Positions 1 to 8,787 of a stretch of DNA of 64,000 nt are shown here, in pieces. Below the pieces are notes generated by a model. That model was not told the DNA's origin. It made no database searches and saw nothing but the letters and a program-made list of their open reading frames with translations. Origin of the DNA: Hyphomicrobium denitrificans 1NES1 (lineage in GTDB: Bacteria > Pseudomonadota > Alphaproteobacteria > Rhizobiales > Hyphomicrobiaceae); the NCBI RefSeq assembly GCF_000230975.2, contig NC_021172.1:1860001-1924000 (forward strand), read 5' to 3'. A program made the translations under genes and the position numbers. Every line of letters begins with the position of its first letter. Within the stretch, counting starts at the first letter, position 1.

Positions 1-207
1 CTGGTAAAGCTTTTCAAGGCCGCGCGTTACCGGGATCCGGAGCTTCTGGCAGATGAAGTGTTCCTGCTTTTCGAAGGCGCGAGGATCAATATCCAGTGCG
101 GAAAAAAGGGCCCGGCGTCTCGACTTGTCCGAATGCTGCGCAACTTGCTGGCAGCCGGCCCGCGTCTTTCTGGTTCGAAAGCCCGCCGAAGTCAGGGCGC
201 TGCCTGA
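1..207 (+). CDS. 3' end of a probable TetR/AcrR-family regulator
   Basis: The open frame enters from the left edge and stops at TGA 205-207, leaving 68 residues. The peptide contains LADEVFLLFEGARI, which resembles the last helices of the ligand-binding half of TetR-family repressors, where a variable helix ends in a similar hydrophobic stretch before a basic tail. The DNA-binding half lies outside the window, so the family call rests only on this tail and the target cannot be inferred. It is followed by about 190 bases with no gene before the SoxYZ-like gene on the same strand. Confidence 0.5.
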   Translation: MVKLFKAARYRDPELLADEVFLLFEGARINIQCGKKGPASRLVRMLRNLLAAGPRLSGSKARRSQGAA

Positions 208-397
208 TTCCGGATTCATAACGCATTGATTTCACAATGGTTTAATGGAGCCACGTAAATTCGGGCTCCGAGAGCCGTCCTGACGGTGCGCCTTGCGTAA
301 TAGATGACCTGCTCACCATATTAGTATAGCATTCGGGAAAATTTGGCAGACACCGAGAGACTGCTTGGCGGTCTTTATCCGAGACGAAGAGGACACA

Positions 398-1216
398 ATG
401 CGCAGTGCAGCTATCCGGTCGGCAGCAATGGCGATGCTCGGCGTTGCGTTGGCCTTCACGGCACCTTCAAGTTCGCGCGCGGACGATGGCTCGGTCGCGT
501 GGGATGGCATCAAAAGTGCCGCCTTCGGTGCCCGCGACATTCTCGATGGAGCAGGCAAGGTAACACTGGACGCGCCCTATCGCGCGGAAGATGCCTCGAC
601 CGTTCCGATCAGCGTCCGTCTGCCGGCGGAGTTTGCCAAGGACGTCAAATCGCTAACCTTGGTCATCGACAAGAATCCTTCTCCGATTGTCGCAACATTC
701 AACTACGGCGACGCGGCAGGAACCGGCGAGCGCGTTCTCGCAACGCGCGTTCGCATAGACCAATATTCCAACGTGCGTGCCATCGCCGAAACTGCCGACG
801 GCAAACTTTATATGGCGTCGCGTTTCGTGAAGGCTTCGGGCGGCTGTTCGGCGCCGGCCTCTAAGGATGCCGAAGAAGCTGCAAAGTCGATGGGTAAGAT
901 GAAAATCAGGACGGCCTTCAAGGATCCTGAAGCTGCGGCGGCTCAGGAAGCCGAGGTGATGATCAAGCATCCCAACAATTCCGGACTGCAGATGGATCAG
1001 GTGACGGGCCTCTACACGCCGGCGCATTTCGTCGACAAGATTGAAGTCCGCACGGGCGAGAAGCTCGTTTTCACAATGACGGGCGGCATCTCGATCAGCG
1101 AAAATCCGCACTTCCGCTTTACGTATCAGGGCAACCCGTCCGACGTGATGAGCGTGCGCGCTGAAGATTCTGAAGGCATGAAGTTTTCGGGCAACTCGAC
1201 GCCGAGTCAGTCCTAG
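398..1216 (+). CDS. SoxYZ-like fused sulfur carrier, exported
   Basis: The 272-residue product fuses a SoxY-like half to a SoxZ-like half, as in the quinoprotein-dehydrogenase-associated SoxYZ-like carriers. Residues 1-28 form a signal peptide ending near SSSRADD. The SoxY-like half ends at GGC (Cys150), the equivalent of the swinging-arm cysteine that carries sulfane sulfur in classical SoxY; here the cysteine is internal and followed by SAPASK rather than terminal. The SoxZ-like half follows (IEVRTGEKLVFTMTGGISISENPHFRF). ATG 398 is chosen because AGAGGA lies five bases upstream; a longer in-frame start at 365 has no such site. soxC begins 20 bases downstream, so the three genes are probably one operon. 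True SoxYZ are separate genes, so this may serve a reduced pathway. Confidence 0.82.
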   Translation: MRSAAIRSAAMAMLGVALAFTAPSSSRADDGSVAWDGIKSAAFGARDILDGAGKVTLDAPYRAEDASTVPISVRLPAEFAKDVKSLTLVIDKNPSPIVATFNYGDAAGTGERVLATRVRIDQYSNVRAIAETADGKLYMASRFVKASGGCSAPASKDAEEAAKSMGKMKIRTAFKDPEAAAAQEAEVMIKHPNNSGLQMDQVTGLYTPAHFVDKIEVRTGEKLVFTMTGGISISENPHFRFTYQGNPSDVMSVRAEDSEGMKFSGNSTPSQS

Positions 1217-1236
1217 CTCCTGCTGAGCGCGGCCAC

Positions 1237-2535
1237 ATGGCCGGCAAATTCTCAGACTGCGATCTGACGCCAATTGCGGGCGGTGGTCTTTTGGATCGCC
1301 GCCTTTTGCTTAAGAGCGGCGTTGTCTTTGTGGCGGCAGCATCGTCGCCCACCTGTTTTGCGCACGCCGGGACGGGCGATCCGCAGCAAGACGCAAATTG
1401 GGCCGATCCCCCTTGGCTGCACCAAACGGGCGGGCCGTTCAGCGGTTACGGCACGCCGTCGAAATACGAGAAATACGTCGTGCGCAATATTGGCGGCAAT
1501 CGCGCTCCCGCCGGTGACGGCGTCTCCTGGACGCCACTCGAATACCTTGAAGGGATCGTCACGCCGAGCGGATTGCACTTCGAACGCCACCACAACGGCG
1601 TACCGGATATCGATCCCAAACAGCACCGCCTTGTGATCCACGGCCGCGTACGTCAGGCGCTGATGTTCACAGTCGAAAATCTGCTGCGCTATCCGATGCG
1701 CTCGCAGTTTTTGTTTATTGAGTGCGGCGGCAACAGCAATGCCGGCTGGCACGAGGAACCGATCCAGCGTCCCGTCGGGTCGTTCCACGGCCTCGTCTCG
1801 TGCTCGGAGTGGACGGGCGTGCCGCTTTCGGTTCTTCTTGATGAAGCCGGCGTCGACCCCAGCGCCTCGTGGGTCATTGCGGAAGGCGCGGATGCAAACC
1901 TGTTGAACGTCAGCCTTCCACTTTCGAAGCTGATGGATGATGCAATCGTGGCACTCTATCAGAACGGCGAACGGCTCCGGCCGGAGAACGGCTATCCCGT
2001 CCGGCTCGTCGTGCCGGGTTGGGAAGGCATCACGAACGTCAAGTGGCTGAGACGTCTGCACGTCACCGACCAGCCCGCCATGACGCGCAACGAAACAGCA
2101 AAGTACACGGAGCTGCTTCCGTCCGGCAAAGCGCGGATGTTCACGTTCGTGATGGACGCGAAATCGCTGATTACGTCGCCATCGCCGGGGCAGACGTTGA
2201 AGGGCCCCAACATTTATGAGATCCACGGCCTCGCGTGGAGCGGGCGCGGGAAGATTGCCAAGGTGGACGTCTCAGCCGATGGCGGCAAATCCTGGGCGGA
2301 AGCTCTTCTCGATGGGCCGGTGATGACACGCTGCTTCACGCGCTTCCGCATGCCCTGGAAATGGAACGGAGAGCCCGCCGTTCTCAAGAGCCGGGCAACC
2401 GACGAAACCGGTTACGTGCAGCCGGAGCGGGACGTTCTCATCAAAGAGCGGGGCCGCAACGGATATTTTCACTACAATGCCATCGCAAGTTGGGCGGTCG
2501 ACGAGGATGGCGAGGTCCGGCATGTCTATTCTTAA
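1237..2535 (+). CDS. soxC: Sulfane/sulfite dehydrogenase molybdenum subunit SoxC
   Basis: A 432-residue molybdopterin oxidoreductase of the sulfite oxidase family. Residues 20-36 (DRRLLLKSG then a hydrophobic stretch) look like a twin-arginine signal, so export to the periplasm with cofactor bound is expected. Cys163 in FIECGGNSNAG is the expected molybdenum ligand, and the C-terminal third (from about residue 300) is the Mo-co dimerisation domain with VDVSADGGKSWAEA. In known Sox systems SoxC pairs with the cytochrome SoxD and oxidises sulfane sulfur bound to SoxY. Both a SoxY-like carrier upstream and a cytochrome gene overlapping its 3' end fit that role. soxA, soxB and soxX are not seen in the window. 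Confidence 0.9.
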   Translation: MAGKFSDCDLTPIAGGGLLDRRLLLKSGVVFVAAASSPTCFAHAGTGDPQQDANWADPPWLHQTGGPFSGYGTPSKYEKYVVRNIGGNRAPAGDGVSWTPLEYLEGIVTPSGLHFERHHNGVPDIDPKQHRLVIHGRVRQALMFTVENLLRYPMRSQFLFIECGGNSNAGWHEEPIQRPVGSFHGLVSCSEWTGVPLSVLLDEAGVDPSASWVIAEGADANLLNVSLPLSKLMDDAIVALYQNGERLRPENGYPVRLVVPGWEGITNVKWLRRLHVTDQPAMTRNETAKYTELLPSGKARMFTFVMDAKSLITSPSPGQTLKGPNIYEIHGLAWSGRGKIAKVDVSADGGKSWAEALLDGPVMTRCFTRFRMPWKWNGEPAVLKSRATDETGYVQPERDVLIKERGRNGYFHYNAIASWAVDEDGEVRHVYS

Positions 2536-3064
2536 GCCGACGAGCGCGCTCGTGCTGCTTATGTGCGTGGCGCTAGCGGGCCACGCTGCTGCACAAAACA
2601 ATCCGCAAACGCCGCATCTTGGAACGCCGATGTCGAAGACCGAGGTCGCCAAATGGGATCTCACGGTTTTTCCGGACGGGCGCGGACTGCCTCCCGGACA
2701 CGGCACCGCGAAAGACGGCCGCGCCATCTACTTGCAGAAATGCGCAAGCTGCCATGGCGACGAAGGCCAGGGTGCAACTGCGGAAGACCTCGTCAGCGGT
2801 CCGCACCCGCCGACGGCCGACAACCCGAGCAAGGCAATCGGGTCTTACTGGCCTTACGCGACGACGATCTTCGATTTCATCCGGCGCACCATGCCGCCCG
2901 CGGCACCGGGCTCCCTCTCGTCCGACGAGATTTATGCGCTGACGGCCTATCTTCTCGCCGCCAACAAGATCATCGCCGAAAGCGATGAAATAAATGCTCT
3001 CTCTTTACCGAAGATAAAGATGCCGAATCGGGATGGTTTCATCCCCATAGATGCCAAGAAGTGA
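2522..3064 (+). CDS. soxD: SoxD-like monohaem cytochrome c
   Basis: A 180-residue exported cytochrome. Residues 1-24 are a signal peptide (LVLLMCVALAGHAAAQ). The haem site is C74-ASC-H78 and a likely sixth ligand is Met124 in RRTMPP, with the usual LSSDEIYALTAYLL helix after it. ATG 2522 overlaps the last 14 bases of soxC in another frame, implying translational coupling and a 1:1 complex in which it takes electrons from SoxC. Classical SoxD has two haem domains; this one is short and has only one, as in many alphaproteobacterial SoxD-like proteins. About 180 bases without a gene follow. Confidence 0.82.
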   Translation: MSILKPTSALVLLMCVALAGHAAAQNNPQTPHLGTPMSKTEVAKWDLTVFPDGRGLPPGHGTAKDGRAIYLQKCASCHGDEGQGATAEDLVSGPHPPTADNPSKAIGSYWPYATTIFDFIRRTMPPAAPGSLSSDEIYALTAYLLAANKIIAESDEINALSLPKIKMPNRDGFIPIDAKK

Positions 3065-3248
3065 ACGGCGAAAGGCGCTTGCACTGTCATAATTCGCTTG
3101 TTGTCCGGCTCCGTCGCGGCTCGATCGGCTAACGTATTTGAATTAGTGTTGAAATACCCCGCTGCGTGCCCTATCTCCCCGCCCCAGCGCAATTATTGCG
3201 CTGCTCAATTGCCGGCTTGGCCGGCTGTTCAAACTTGGGAGCGGGCGA

Positions 3249-4463
3249 GTGAACAACGTACTCATCATCGGGGCTGGCGCGGCGGGTTCGGTCGTCGCGA
3301 AAAAATGCGCGATGAACCGCGACGTTTTCAAGAAAATCCATCTCGCCTCGCGCCGCATCGAAAGCTGCAAGAAAGTCCAGGCCGAGTGCGTGACGCCGAT
3401 CGAGATTTCGCAAGTGGATGCGGACAATGTCGCCGAGATGGTCGCGCTCCTGAATAAGGTCAAGCCCGACCTCGTCATTAATATGGCGCTTCCCTACCAG
3501 GATCTGCCGATCATGGATGCCTGCCTGGAAGCGGGCGTTCATTACATGGACACGGCCAATTACGAACCGCGGGACGAAGCCAAATTCACTTATAAATACC
3601 AGTGGCCCTACCACGACAAGTTCAAGGCCAAGGGTCTTATGGCCGTGCTCGGTTGCGGGTTCGATCCGGGCGTCACGAATATCTTCTGCGCCTACGCGCA
3701 GGAGAAGCTCTATGATGAGATTCACACCATCGATATCGTCGACTGCAACGCCGGCAGCCACGGCAAGGCCTTCGCGACGAACTTCAACCCCGAGATCAAT
3801 CTCCGCGAGGTGACGCAACGCGGCAAGTATTGGAAAGATGGCGAGTGGATCGAGATCGATCCGCTGTCGATCTCGACAATGATCGACTATCCGGAGGTCG
3901 GACCGGTGAAGTCGTACCTCATCTATCATGAGGAAGAAGAAAGCCTCGTCCAGAACATCAAGGGTCTGGAGCAGATCCGCTTCTGGATGACCTTCTCCGA
4001 CAACTACATCAAGCACCTCGAAGTGCTGGAAAACGTCGGCATGACGCGCATCGATCCGGTCATGTATAAAGGCAACCCCGTTATTCCGATGGAGTTCCTG
4101 AAATCGCTGCTGCCGGAACCCTCGTCGCTTGCCGAGAACTACACCGGCAAGACGTCGATCGGCGTCGTGCTCAAAGGCGAGAAGAAGGGCAAGAAAAAGC
4201 GCTACATGATCTGGAACGTCTGCGACCACGCCGAGACGAATAAGGAACTCGGCGCGCAGGCGGTTTCATATACCACCGGCGTCCCGCCCGTCGTCGGTGC
4301 CATCATGATGTTCCGCGGCGAATGGAAAGGCACAGGCGTCTTCAATGTCGAGCAGCTGCCGGCCGTTCCGTTCCTCGAAGAGCTTGGCAAACAGGGCTTG
4401 CCGTGGCACGTGAAGGAGATCGAGAAGCAGGATCAGAAGAAGCTGTTTTCCGTCGATACCTGA
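3249..4463 (+). CDS. Carboxynorspermidine/carboxyspermidine synthase (saccharopine dehydrogenase family)
   Basis: A 404-residue NAD(P)-dependent enzyme. The nucleotide-binding loop IGAGAAG is at residues 6-12, and the fold continues with VNMALPYQDLPIMDACLEAGVHYMDTANYE, typical of saccharopine-dehydrogenase-like carboxyspermidine dehydrogenases. The family condenses aspartate semialdehyde with a diamine (putrescine or diaminopropane) and reduces the product. The start is GTG 3249; AGCGGGCG just upstream is only a weak ribosome site. The decarboxylase for the next step lies about 200 bases downstream, so the pair forms a spermidine or homospermidine-like polyamine route that does not need S-adenosylmethionine. 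Which diamine is used cannot be told from sequence. Confidence 0.87.
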   Translation: MNNVLIIGAGAAGSVVAKKCAMNRDVFKKIHLASRRIESCKKVQAECVTPIEISQVDADNVAEMVALLNKVKPDLVINMALPYQDLPIMDACLEAGVHYMDTANYEPRDEAKFTYKYQWPYHDKFKAKGLMAVLGCGFDPGVTNIFCAYAQEKLYDEIHTIDIVDCNAGSHGKAFATNFNPEINLREVTQRGKYWKDGEWIEIDPLSISTMIDYPEVGPVKSYLIYHEEEESLVQNIKGLEQIRFWMTFSDNYIKHLEVLENVGMTRIDPVMYKGNPVIPMEFLKSLLPEPSSLAENYTGKTSIGVVLKGEKKGKKKRYMIWNVCDHAETNKELGAQAVSYTTGVPPVVGAIMMFRGEWKGTGVFNVEQLPAVPFLEELGKQGLPWHVKEIEKQDQKKLFSVDT

Positions 4464-4647
4464 TGAGCGAAGCCGAAATTCTTAGCGTACGCAACGACGT
4501 GGCGGGGCTTGTTGCCCGAGCCTCTATGAGGCCTCGACAGCGCTCGGCGCGCTGGCATTCGGTGCCATCTATCTTGCGCTCGCGTATCTGACGTTCGTCT
4601 ACAAATGGCCCGGTGCGACCGCTGGACCCGTTCGCGTTACAAACTAG
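4463..4647 (+). pseudogene. Frameshifted small membrane protein gene
   Basis: ATG 4463 overlaps the stop of the preceding gene (TGATG) and opens MSEAEILSVRNDVAGLVAR; the frame then runs out of sense. Around 4517-4520 the neighbouring frame takes over with SLYEASTALGALAFGAIY, continuing as a hydrophobic helix (LALAYLTFVY) and ending at TAG 4645-4647. One missing base near 4518 would join them into a protein of about 62 residues with one membrane segment. Either the gene is a recent pseudogene or the base is a sequencing error. I do not recognise the family. Its end, 19 bases before GTG 4667, supports that later start for the decarboxylase. Confidence 0.5.
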
Positions 4648-4666
4648 CGCGCAGAACTGGAATTTG

Positions 4667-5845
4667 GTGACACGATTGGCAGACCCCTCAGAGCTTCAGT
4701 TGCAGTCCTTCGATTGGGCGCGCACAATTGCGACGCCCGCGTACGTGCTCGACATGGCAGCACTCAAGCGCAATCTGGCGCGTGCTGCCGAGATCAAGCG
4801 CGAAACCGGCTGCAAGATCTTGCTCGCGACGAAGGCATTCGCGCTGCCGGCTGCTTTTCCGGCGATGCGCGACGTGCTCGACGGCACGACGGCCAGCGGC
4901 GAGTACGAAGCGCGGCTCGGTTACGAGGAATTCGGAAAGGAAGTTCACGTCTATTCGCCGGCTTACGCGCCTGGGGAAGTCGAGCGTCTGACAAAACTGG
5001 CGCAGCACATTTATTTCAATTCGCCTGAGCAGATCGAAAAGAACCTTTCGGTGCTGAAGGCGCATCCGAATCTCAAGATCGGCATCCGGATCAACCCCGG
5101 ATATTCGAACGCGACGCTCGGCGGCGCGCTCTACGATCCCTGTGCACCCTATTCCCGTTTCGGTGCAACGCGCGAGATGCTCGACCGCGTGCCGTGGGGA
5201 CATGTCGATATTCTTCACACGCATGCGCTCTGCGAATCCGGAGATGCCGGATCGATCGGCCTGATCGAGCACGTTGCTCGGGAGTTTCCGGACTTCATCC
5301 GCCGCGTCAAAACAGTGAACTTCGGCGGCGGACATTTCATCAATAAGCCGGGATACGACATCCACAAGCTGATCGCGGCGATCAAGGCATTTCGGCGCGT
5401 GTTCAACGTCGAGGTTATTCTCGAACCGGGCGCGGGCCTCGTGGTCGACACCGGATACCTCGTCGCGACCGTTCTCGATCTCCATCACAACGAGAAGGAC
5501 ATCGCCATCCTCGATGCCTCGGCATCGACGCACATGCCGGACGTGCTGGAGGTGCCCTACACGCCTTCGATCGTCGGCGCCGGCGCACCCGGCGAGAAGC
5601 GACACACGTACATTCTCGGCGGCAAGACGTGCATGACCGGCGACATCATCGGCGAATACTCGTTCGACCGGCCGCTCAAGGCCGGCGATCGCGTCGTTTT
5701 CACGGACATGATGCAATACTCCTTCGTCAAGAATAACACGTTCAACGGTGTGCCGTTGCCTGATCTTGCCGTATTGAACGAGGATTATACCTTCGCCGTG
5801 CTTCGCTCGTTCGGATACGAGGAATTCCGGCGGCGCCTCGGCTAG
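4667..5845 (+). CDS. nspC: Carboxynorspermidine decarboxylase
   Basis: A 392-residue PLP-dependent decarboxylase of the alanine-racemase fold. Lys56 in LLATKAFAL is the expected Schiff-base lysine. HTHALCESG (around 5215-5240), the glycine loop NFGGGHFINKPGYD and EPGAGLVVDTGYL match the substrate and phosphate contacts of the carboxy(nor)spermidine decarboxylase group. Start: GTG 4667 gives the usual family N-terminus just before TPAYVLD; an in-frame GTG at 4613 is possible but has no ribosome site and would overlap the small gene upstream. It completes the polyamine route begun by the dehydrogenase at 3249. Confidence 0.87.
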   Translation: MTRLADPSELQLQSFDWARTIATPAYVLDMAALKRNLARAAEIKRETGCKILLATKAFALPAAFPAMRDVLDGTTASGEYEARLGYEEFGKEVHVYSPAYAPGEVERLTKLAQHIYFNSPEQIEKNLSVLKAHPNLKIGIRINPGYSNATLGGALYDPCAPYSRFGATREMLDRVPWGHVDILHTHALCESGDAGSIGLIEHVAREFPDFIRRVKTVNFGGGHFINKPGYDIHKLIAAIKAFRRVFNVEVILEPGAGLVVDTGYLVATVLDLHHNEKDIAILDASASTHMPDVLEVPYTPSIVGAGAPGEKRHTYILGGKTCMTGDIIGEYSFDRPLKAGDRVVFTDMMQYSFVKNNTFNGVPLPDLAVLNEDYTFAVLRSFGYEEFRRRLG

Positions 5846-5941
5846 GTGGCCGGGATAGTCATTCGTTCGCCGATTGGATAAGTTCGATCCGATCGTCCGG
5901 CGAAACCGGGCCCCCCAAAAGTTGCTGGCGTCAGGACGCCC

Positions 5942-8599
5942 ATGAAATCAGAACATCCTAAACCAGTTCTGCTCGCCGATTATCGGCCCCCCGAATACCT
6001 GATCGATACGGTGGATCTCGACATTGCGCTCGATCCGATAAAGACGCGCGTCGTCTCAAAGCTATCGATCCGGCGCAATCCACAGTCGAAGATCACCGGC
6101 AAAACGCCGCTGAAGCTCGATGGCGAACTGTTGGAACTCGAAAGCATTTCGCTCAACGGCAAAAAACTCAGACGGCCCGCTTATACGGTCAGCGAGACCG
6201 GCTTGACGATCCCAGCCCCGCCGAAGGAACCGTTCACGCTTGAAGTGACGACGTTCGTCAATCCCGAAGCGAATACGGCGCTACAAGGAATTTATCTTTC
6301 GCGCGGCGTTTACTGCTCGCAATGCGAGGCACAAGGCTTCCGCCGCATTACCTATTTCTTGGACAGGCCAGACGTTCTTGCACGTTATACCGTGCGTCTC
6401 GAAGCCGATATCGCGATGGCTCCCGTTCTGCTTGCCAACGGCAATCCGATCGCGCGGGGCACGCTGGCGGGCCGTAAACGCCACTATGCTGTCTGGCACG
6501 ATCCGCACCCGAAGCCGTCTTACCTTTTCGCGATCGTCGGTGGCGATCTGGCGTTGCTTGCTTCGATGTTCACAACTCGATCCGGCCGCAAGGTCGATCT
6601 TGGGATCTACGTCGAACATGGCAAGGAAGCCCGCGCGCATTGGGCGATGGATTCGCTCAAGCGGGCGATGCGGTGGGACGAAACGCGCTTCGGCCGGGAA
6701 TATGATCTCGACGTCTTCAACATCGTTGCCGTGTCCGACTTCAACATGGGCGCGATGGAGAACAAGGGACTGAACATCTTCAACGACCGCCTGATCCTTG
6801 CGTCCCCAGAAACGGCGACGGACGCAAATTACGAGTCGATCGAAAGCGTCGTCGCGCACGAATATTTCCACAATTGGACGGGCAATCGCATCACCTGTCG
6901 CGATTGGTTTCAGCTCTGCCTCAAGGAGGGCCTGACCGTCTATCGCGATCAGGAATTTTCAGCTGAAAGCCGAAGCCGCACCGTGCAGCGCATTACCGAC
7001 GTTCGCCAATTGCGAGCCCTGCAATTTCCCGAAGACCAGGGCCCGCTTGCGCATCCGGTACGGCCGGAGAGCTACATCGAGATCAACAATTTCTATACAC
7101 CGACCGTCTACGAAAAGGGCGCCGAGGTCGTCCGCATGATCGAGACGATCCTAGGCCGCGAGAAATTCCGTGCCGGAATGGATCTCTATTTCGATCGTCA
7201 CGACGGGCAGGCTGTGACCATCGAGGACTTCGTCGCCTGCTTTGCCGATGCGAGCGGCGTCGACTTCACGGAATTCATGCGCTGGTACACGCAAAGTGGC
7301 ACGCCGGAACTGGTCTGCGATCTGACGTTCGACCGGCGCAGGAAGGCGGCCGAGCTGACCGTGCATCAGACGCTGAAGCCGTCTCCCGGCAAGGCGAAGA
7401 AGCAGCCGCAGTTCGTCCCCCTTGCCATGGCGCTCCTCGGCGAGAACGGCAAAGAAATGGATATCGCCGTCGAAGAGGGTAAAGAGATCCGTCCAGGCGT
7501 TCTGGCCGTCACCCACCATACCACCAAATTCCGTTTCGGAAACGTCACGTCGCGGCCGATACCCTCGCTGCTCAGGAACTTTTCAGCTCCGGTCAACGTC
7601 ACGATTGCGCTGTCGGATGACGATCTCGCATTCATGATGCATCACGATAGCGATCTCTTCAATCGCTGGCAGGCAAGTAACAAGTACGCCTCGCGCAGCA
7701 TCCTGGCGCACCTCGATGCCAAAAGGCCGAAAACGCTGATCGCGTCGAAAGCTTCGAAGTTCGCTGCGGCACTCGAACACGCACTCCACGATTCTACACT
7801 CGACGACGCCTACAAGGCCGAGCTTCTGAAGCTTCCCGCCGTGGCTGACGTGGCGCGCGAGAAAGCGGTTCGCGTCGATCATGCGGCAATCTTCGAAGCG
7901 CATCGCGCGTTCAGTTGCGCGGTCGCCGAAAAGCTTGCCGATACCCTCGACGAGGTTTACGCGCACACGTCGAATGGAGTCAAATTTTCTCCCAACGCCA
8001 AAAGCGCCGGCCGCCGGGCACTCAGGAACGCAGCACTGACTCTCATGACGATGCGCGGGACAGGGGACGACTACGCCCGACTCGAAGCCCACTATCGGCA
8101 AGCCTCAAACATGACGGACGCGGCGCATGCTCTCGTCCTCATCGCCGGAGTCGATTCTCCGGCACGCGACGACGTCCTTCAAGATTTCTTCGAGCGGTGG
8201 AAGGACGATCATCTGGTGATCGACATGTGGTTTGCAGCGCAGGCACAGTCGCCGCGCACCGAAACGCTCGACGAGGTGAAGGCGCTCTGCGCTCATCCGC
8301 TCTTCAAGATCACGACCCCAAACAAGGTCAGGGCCTTGATCGGGGCTTTCGCGATGGCTAATCCGCTGCAATTCAACAGGGCCGATGGCGCAGGATATGA
8401 TTTCCTGGCCGAAAAGGTTCTGGAGATCGACGCCCTCAATCCGCAGGTTGCGGCACGCATGCTCGGCGCTTTTCGAAGCTATCGCTCGCTTGAACCGAAG
8501 CGTAAAGGCCGCGCCAAGTCGGCCCTGAAACGAGCTGCAATGGCTACACGGCTATCCCGCGACTGCCGTGAAATCGTTTCTCGCATGCTCGAGGATTAA
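5942..8599 (+). CDS. pepN: Aminopeptidase N (M1 family)
   Basis: An 885-residue cytoplasmic zinc aminopeptidase, the usual length of the bacterial PepN group. GAMENKGLNIFN near residue 270 is the exopeptidase substrate motif. The zinc motif HEYFHN starts at His306, with the third ligand Glu in LKEGLTVYRDQEF. After the catalytic domain come a small beta domain (around residues 450-550) and a long helical C-terminal domain. It removes N-terminal residues from peptides during protein turnover. It stands alone on the plus strand, with 95 bases before it and about 190 after it. Confidence 0.95.
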   Translation: MKSEHPKPVLLADYRPPEYLIDTVDLDIALDPIKTRVVSKLSIRRNPQSKITGKTPLKLDGELLELESISLNGKKLRRPAYTVSETGLTIPAPPKEPFTLEVTTFVNPEANTALQGIYLSRGVYCSQCEAQGFRRITYFLDRPDVLARYTVRLEADIAMAPVLLANGNPIARGTLAGRKRHYAVWHDPHPKPSYLFAIVGGDLALLASMFTTRSGRKVDLGIYVEHGKEARAHWAMDSLKRAMRWDETRFGREYDLDVFNIVAVSDFNMGAMENKGLNIFNDRLILASPETATDANYESIESVVAHEYFHNWTGNRITCRDWFQLCLKEGLTVYRDQEFSAESRSRTVQRITDVRQLRALQFPEDQGPLAHPVRPESYIEINNFYTPTVYEKGAEVVRMIETILGREKFRAGMDLYFDRHDGQAVTIEDFVACFADASGVDFTEFMRWYTQSGTPELVCDLTFDRRRKAAELTVHQTLKPSPGKAKKQPQFVPLAMALLGENGKEMDIAVEEGKEIRPGVLAVTHHTTKFRFGNVTSRPIPSLLRNFSAPVNVTIALSDDDLAFMMHHDSDLFNRWQASNKYASRSILAHLDAKRPKTLIASKASKFAAALEHALHDSTLDDAYKAELLKLPAVADVAREKAVRVDHAAIFEAHRAFSCAVAEKLADTLDEVYAHTSNGVKFSPNAKSAGRRALRNAALTLMTMRGTGDDYARLEAHYRQASNMTDAAHALVLIAGVDSPARDDVLQDFFERWKDDHLVIDMWFAAQAQSPRTETLDEVKALCAHPLFKITTPNKVRALIGAFAMANPLQFNRADGAGYDFLAEKVLEIDALNPQVAARMLGAFRSYRSLEPKRKGRAKSALKRAAMATRLSRDCREIVSRMLED

Positions 8600-8655
8600 A
8601 GATCCCGCCGGGTCGCAGAGCCGCCGTTTTGCTCAATGCCACTTTTTTGAGATTT

Positions 8656-8736
8656 GATTCCAAGTCGATTTTTTCTCCCTCGACAGGTGAGTCGCAAATC
8701 GGTGATTGTCGAATCAATGGCATGAGGAGCCGATTC
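8656..8736 (+). promoter_or_regulatory. Cluster of four GANTC sites upstream of a histidine kinase gene
   Basis: GATTC at 8656, GAGTC at 8689, GAATC at 8711 and GATTC at 8732 lie within 81 bases of the non-coding stretch between pepN and the kinase gene. GANTC is the site methylated by CcrM in alphaproteobacteria, and clusters in promoters are linked to cell-cycle control. By chance about 0.3 sites would be expected here. That this is a CcrM-sensitive promoter is inference. Confidence 0.35.
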
Positions 8737-8787
8737 GGCCCCGGCCAGGATTGGGGCACTTACACAATTCGGCAGGGGAATTGAGAG

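Noticed and set aside
4613-4666. Earlier GTG start for carboxynorspermidine decarboxylase
   Set aside because: No ribosome site, and it overlaps the small membrane frame ending at 4647.
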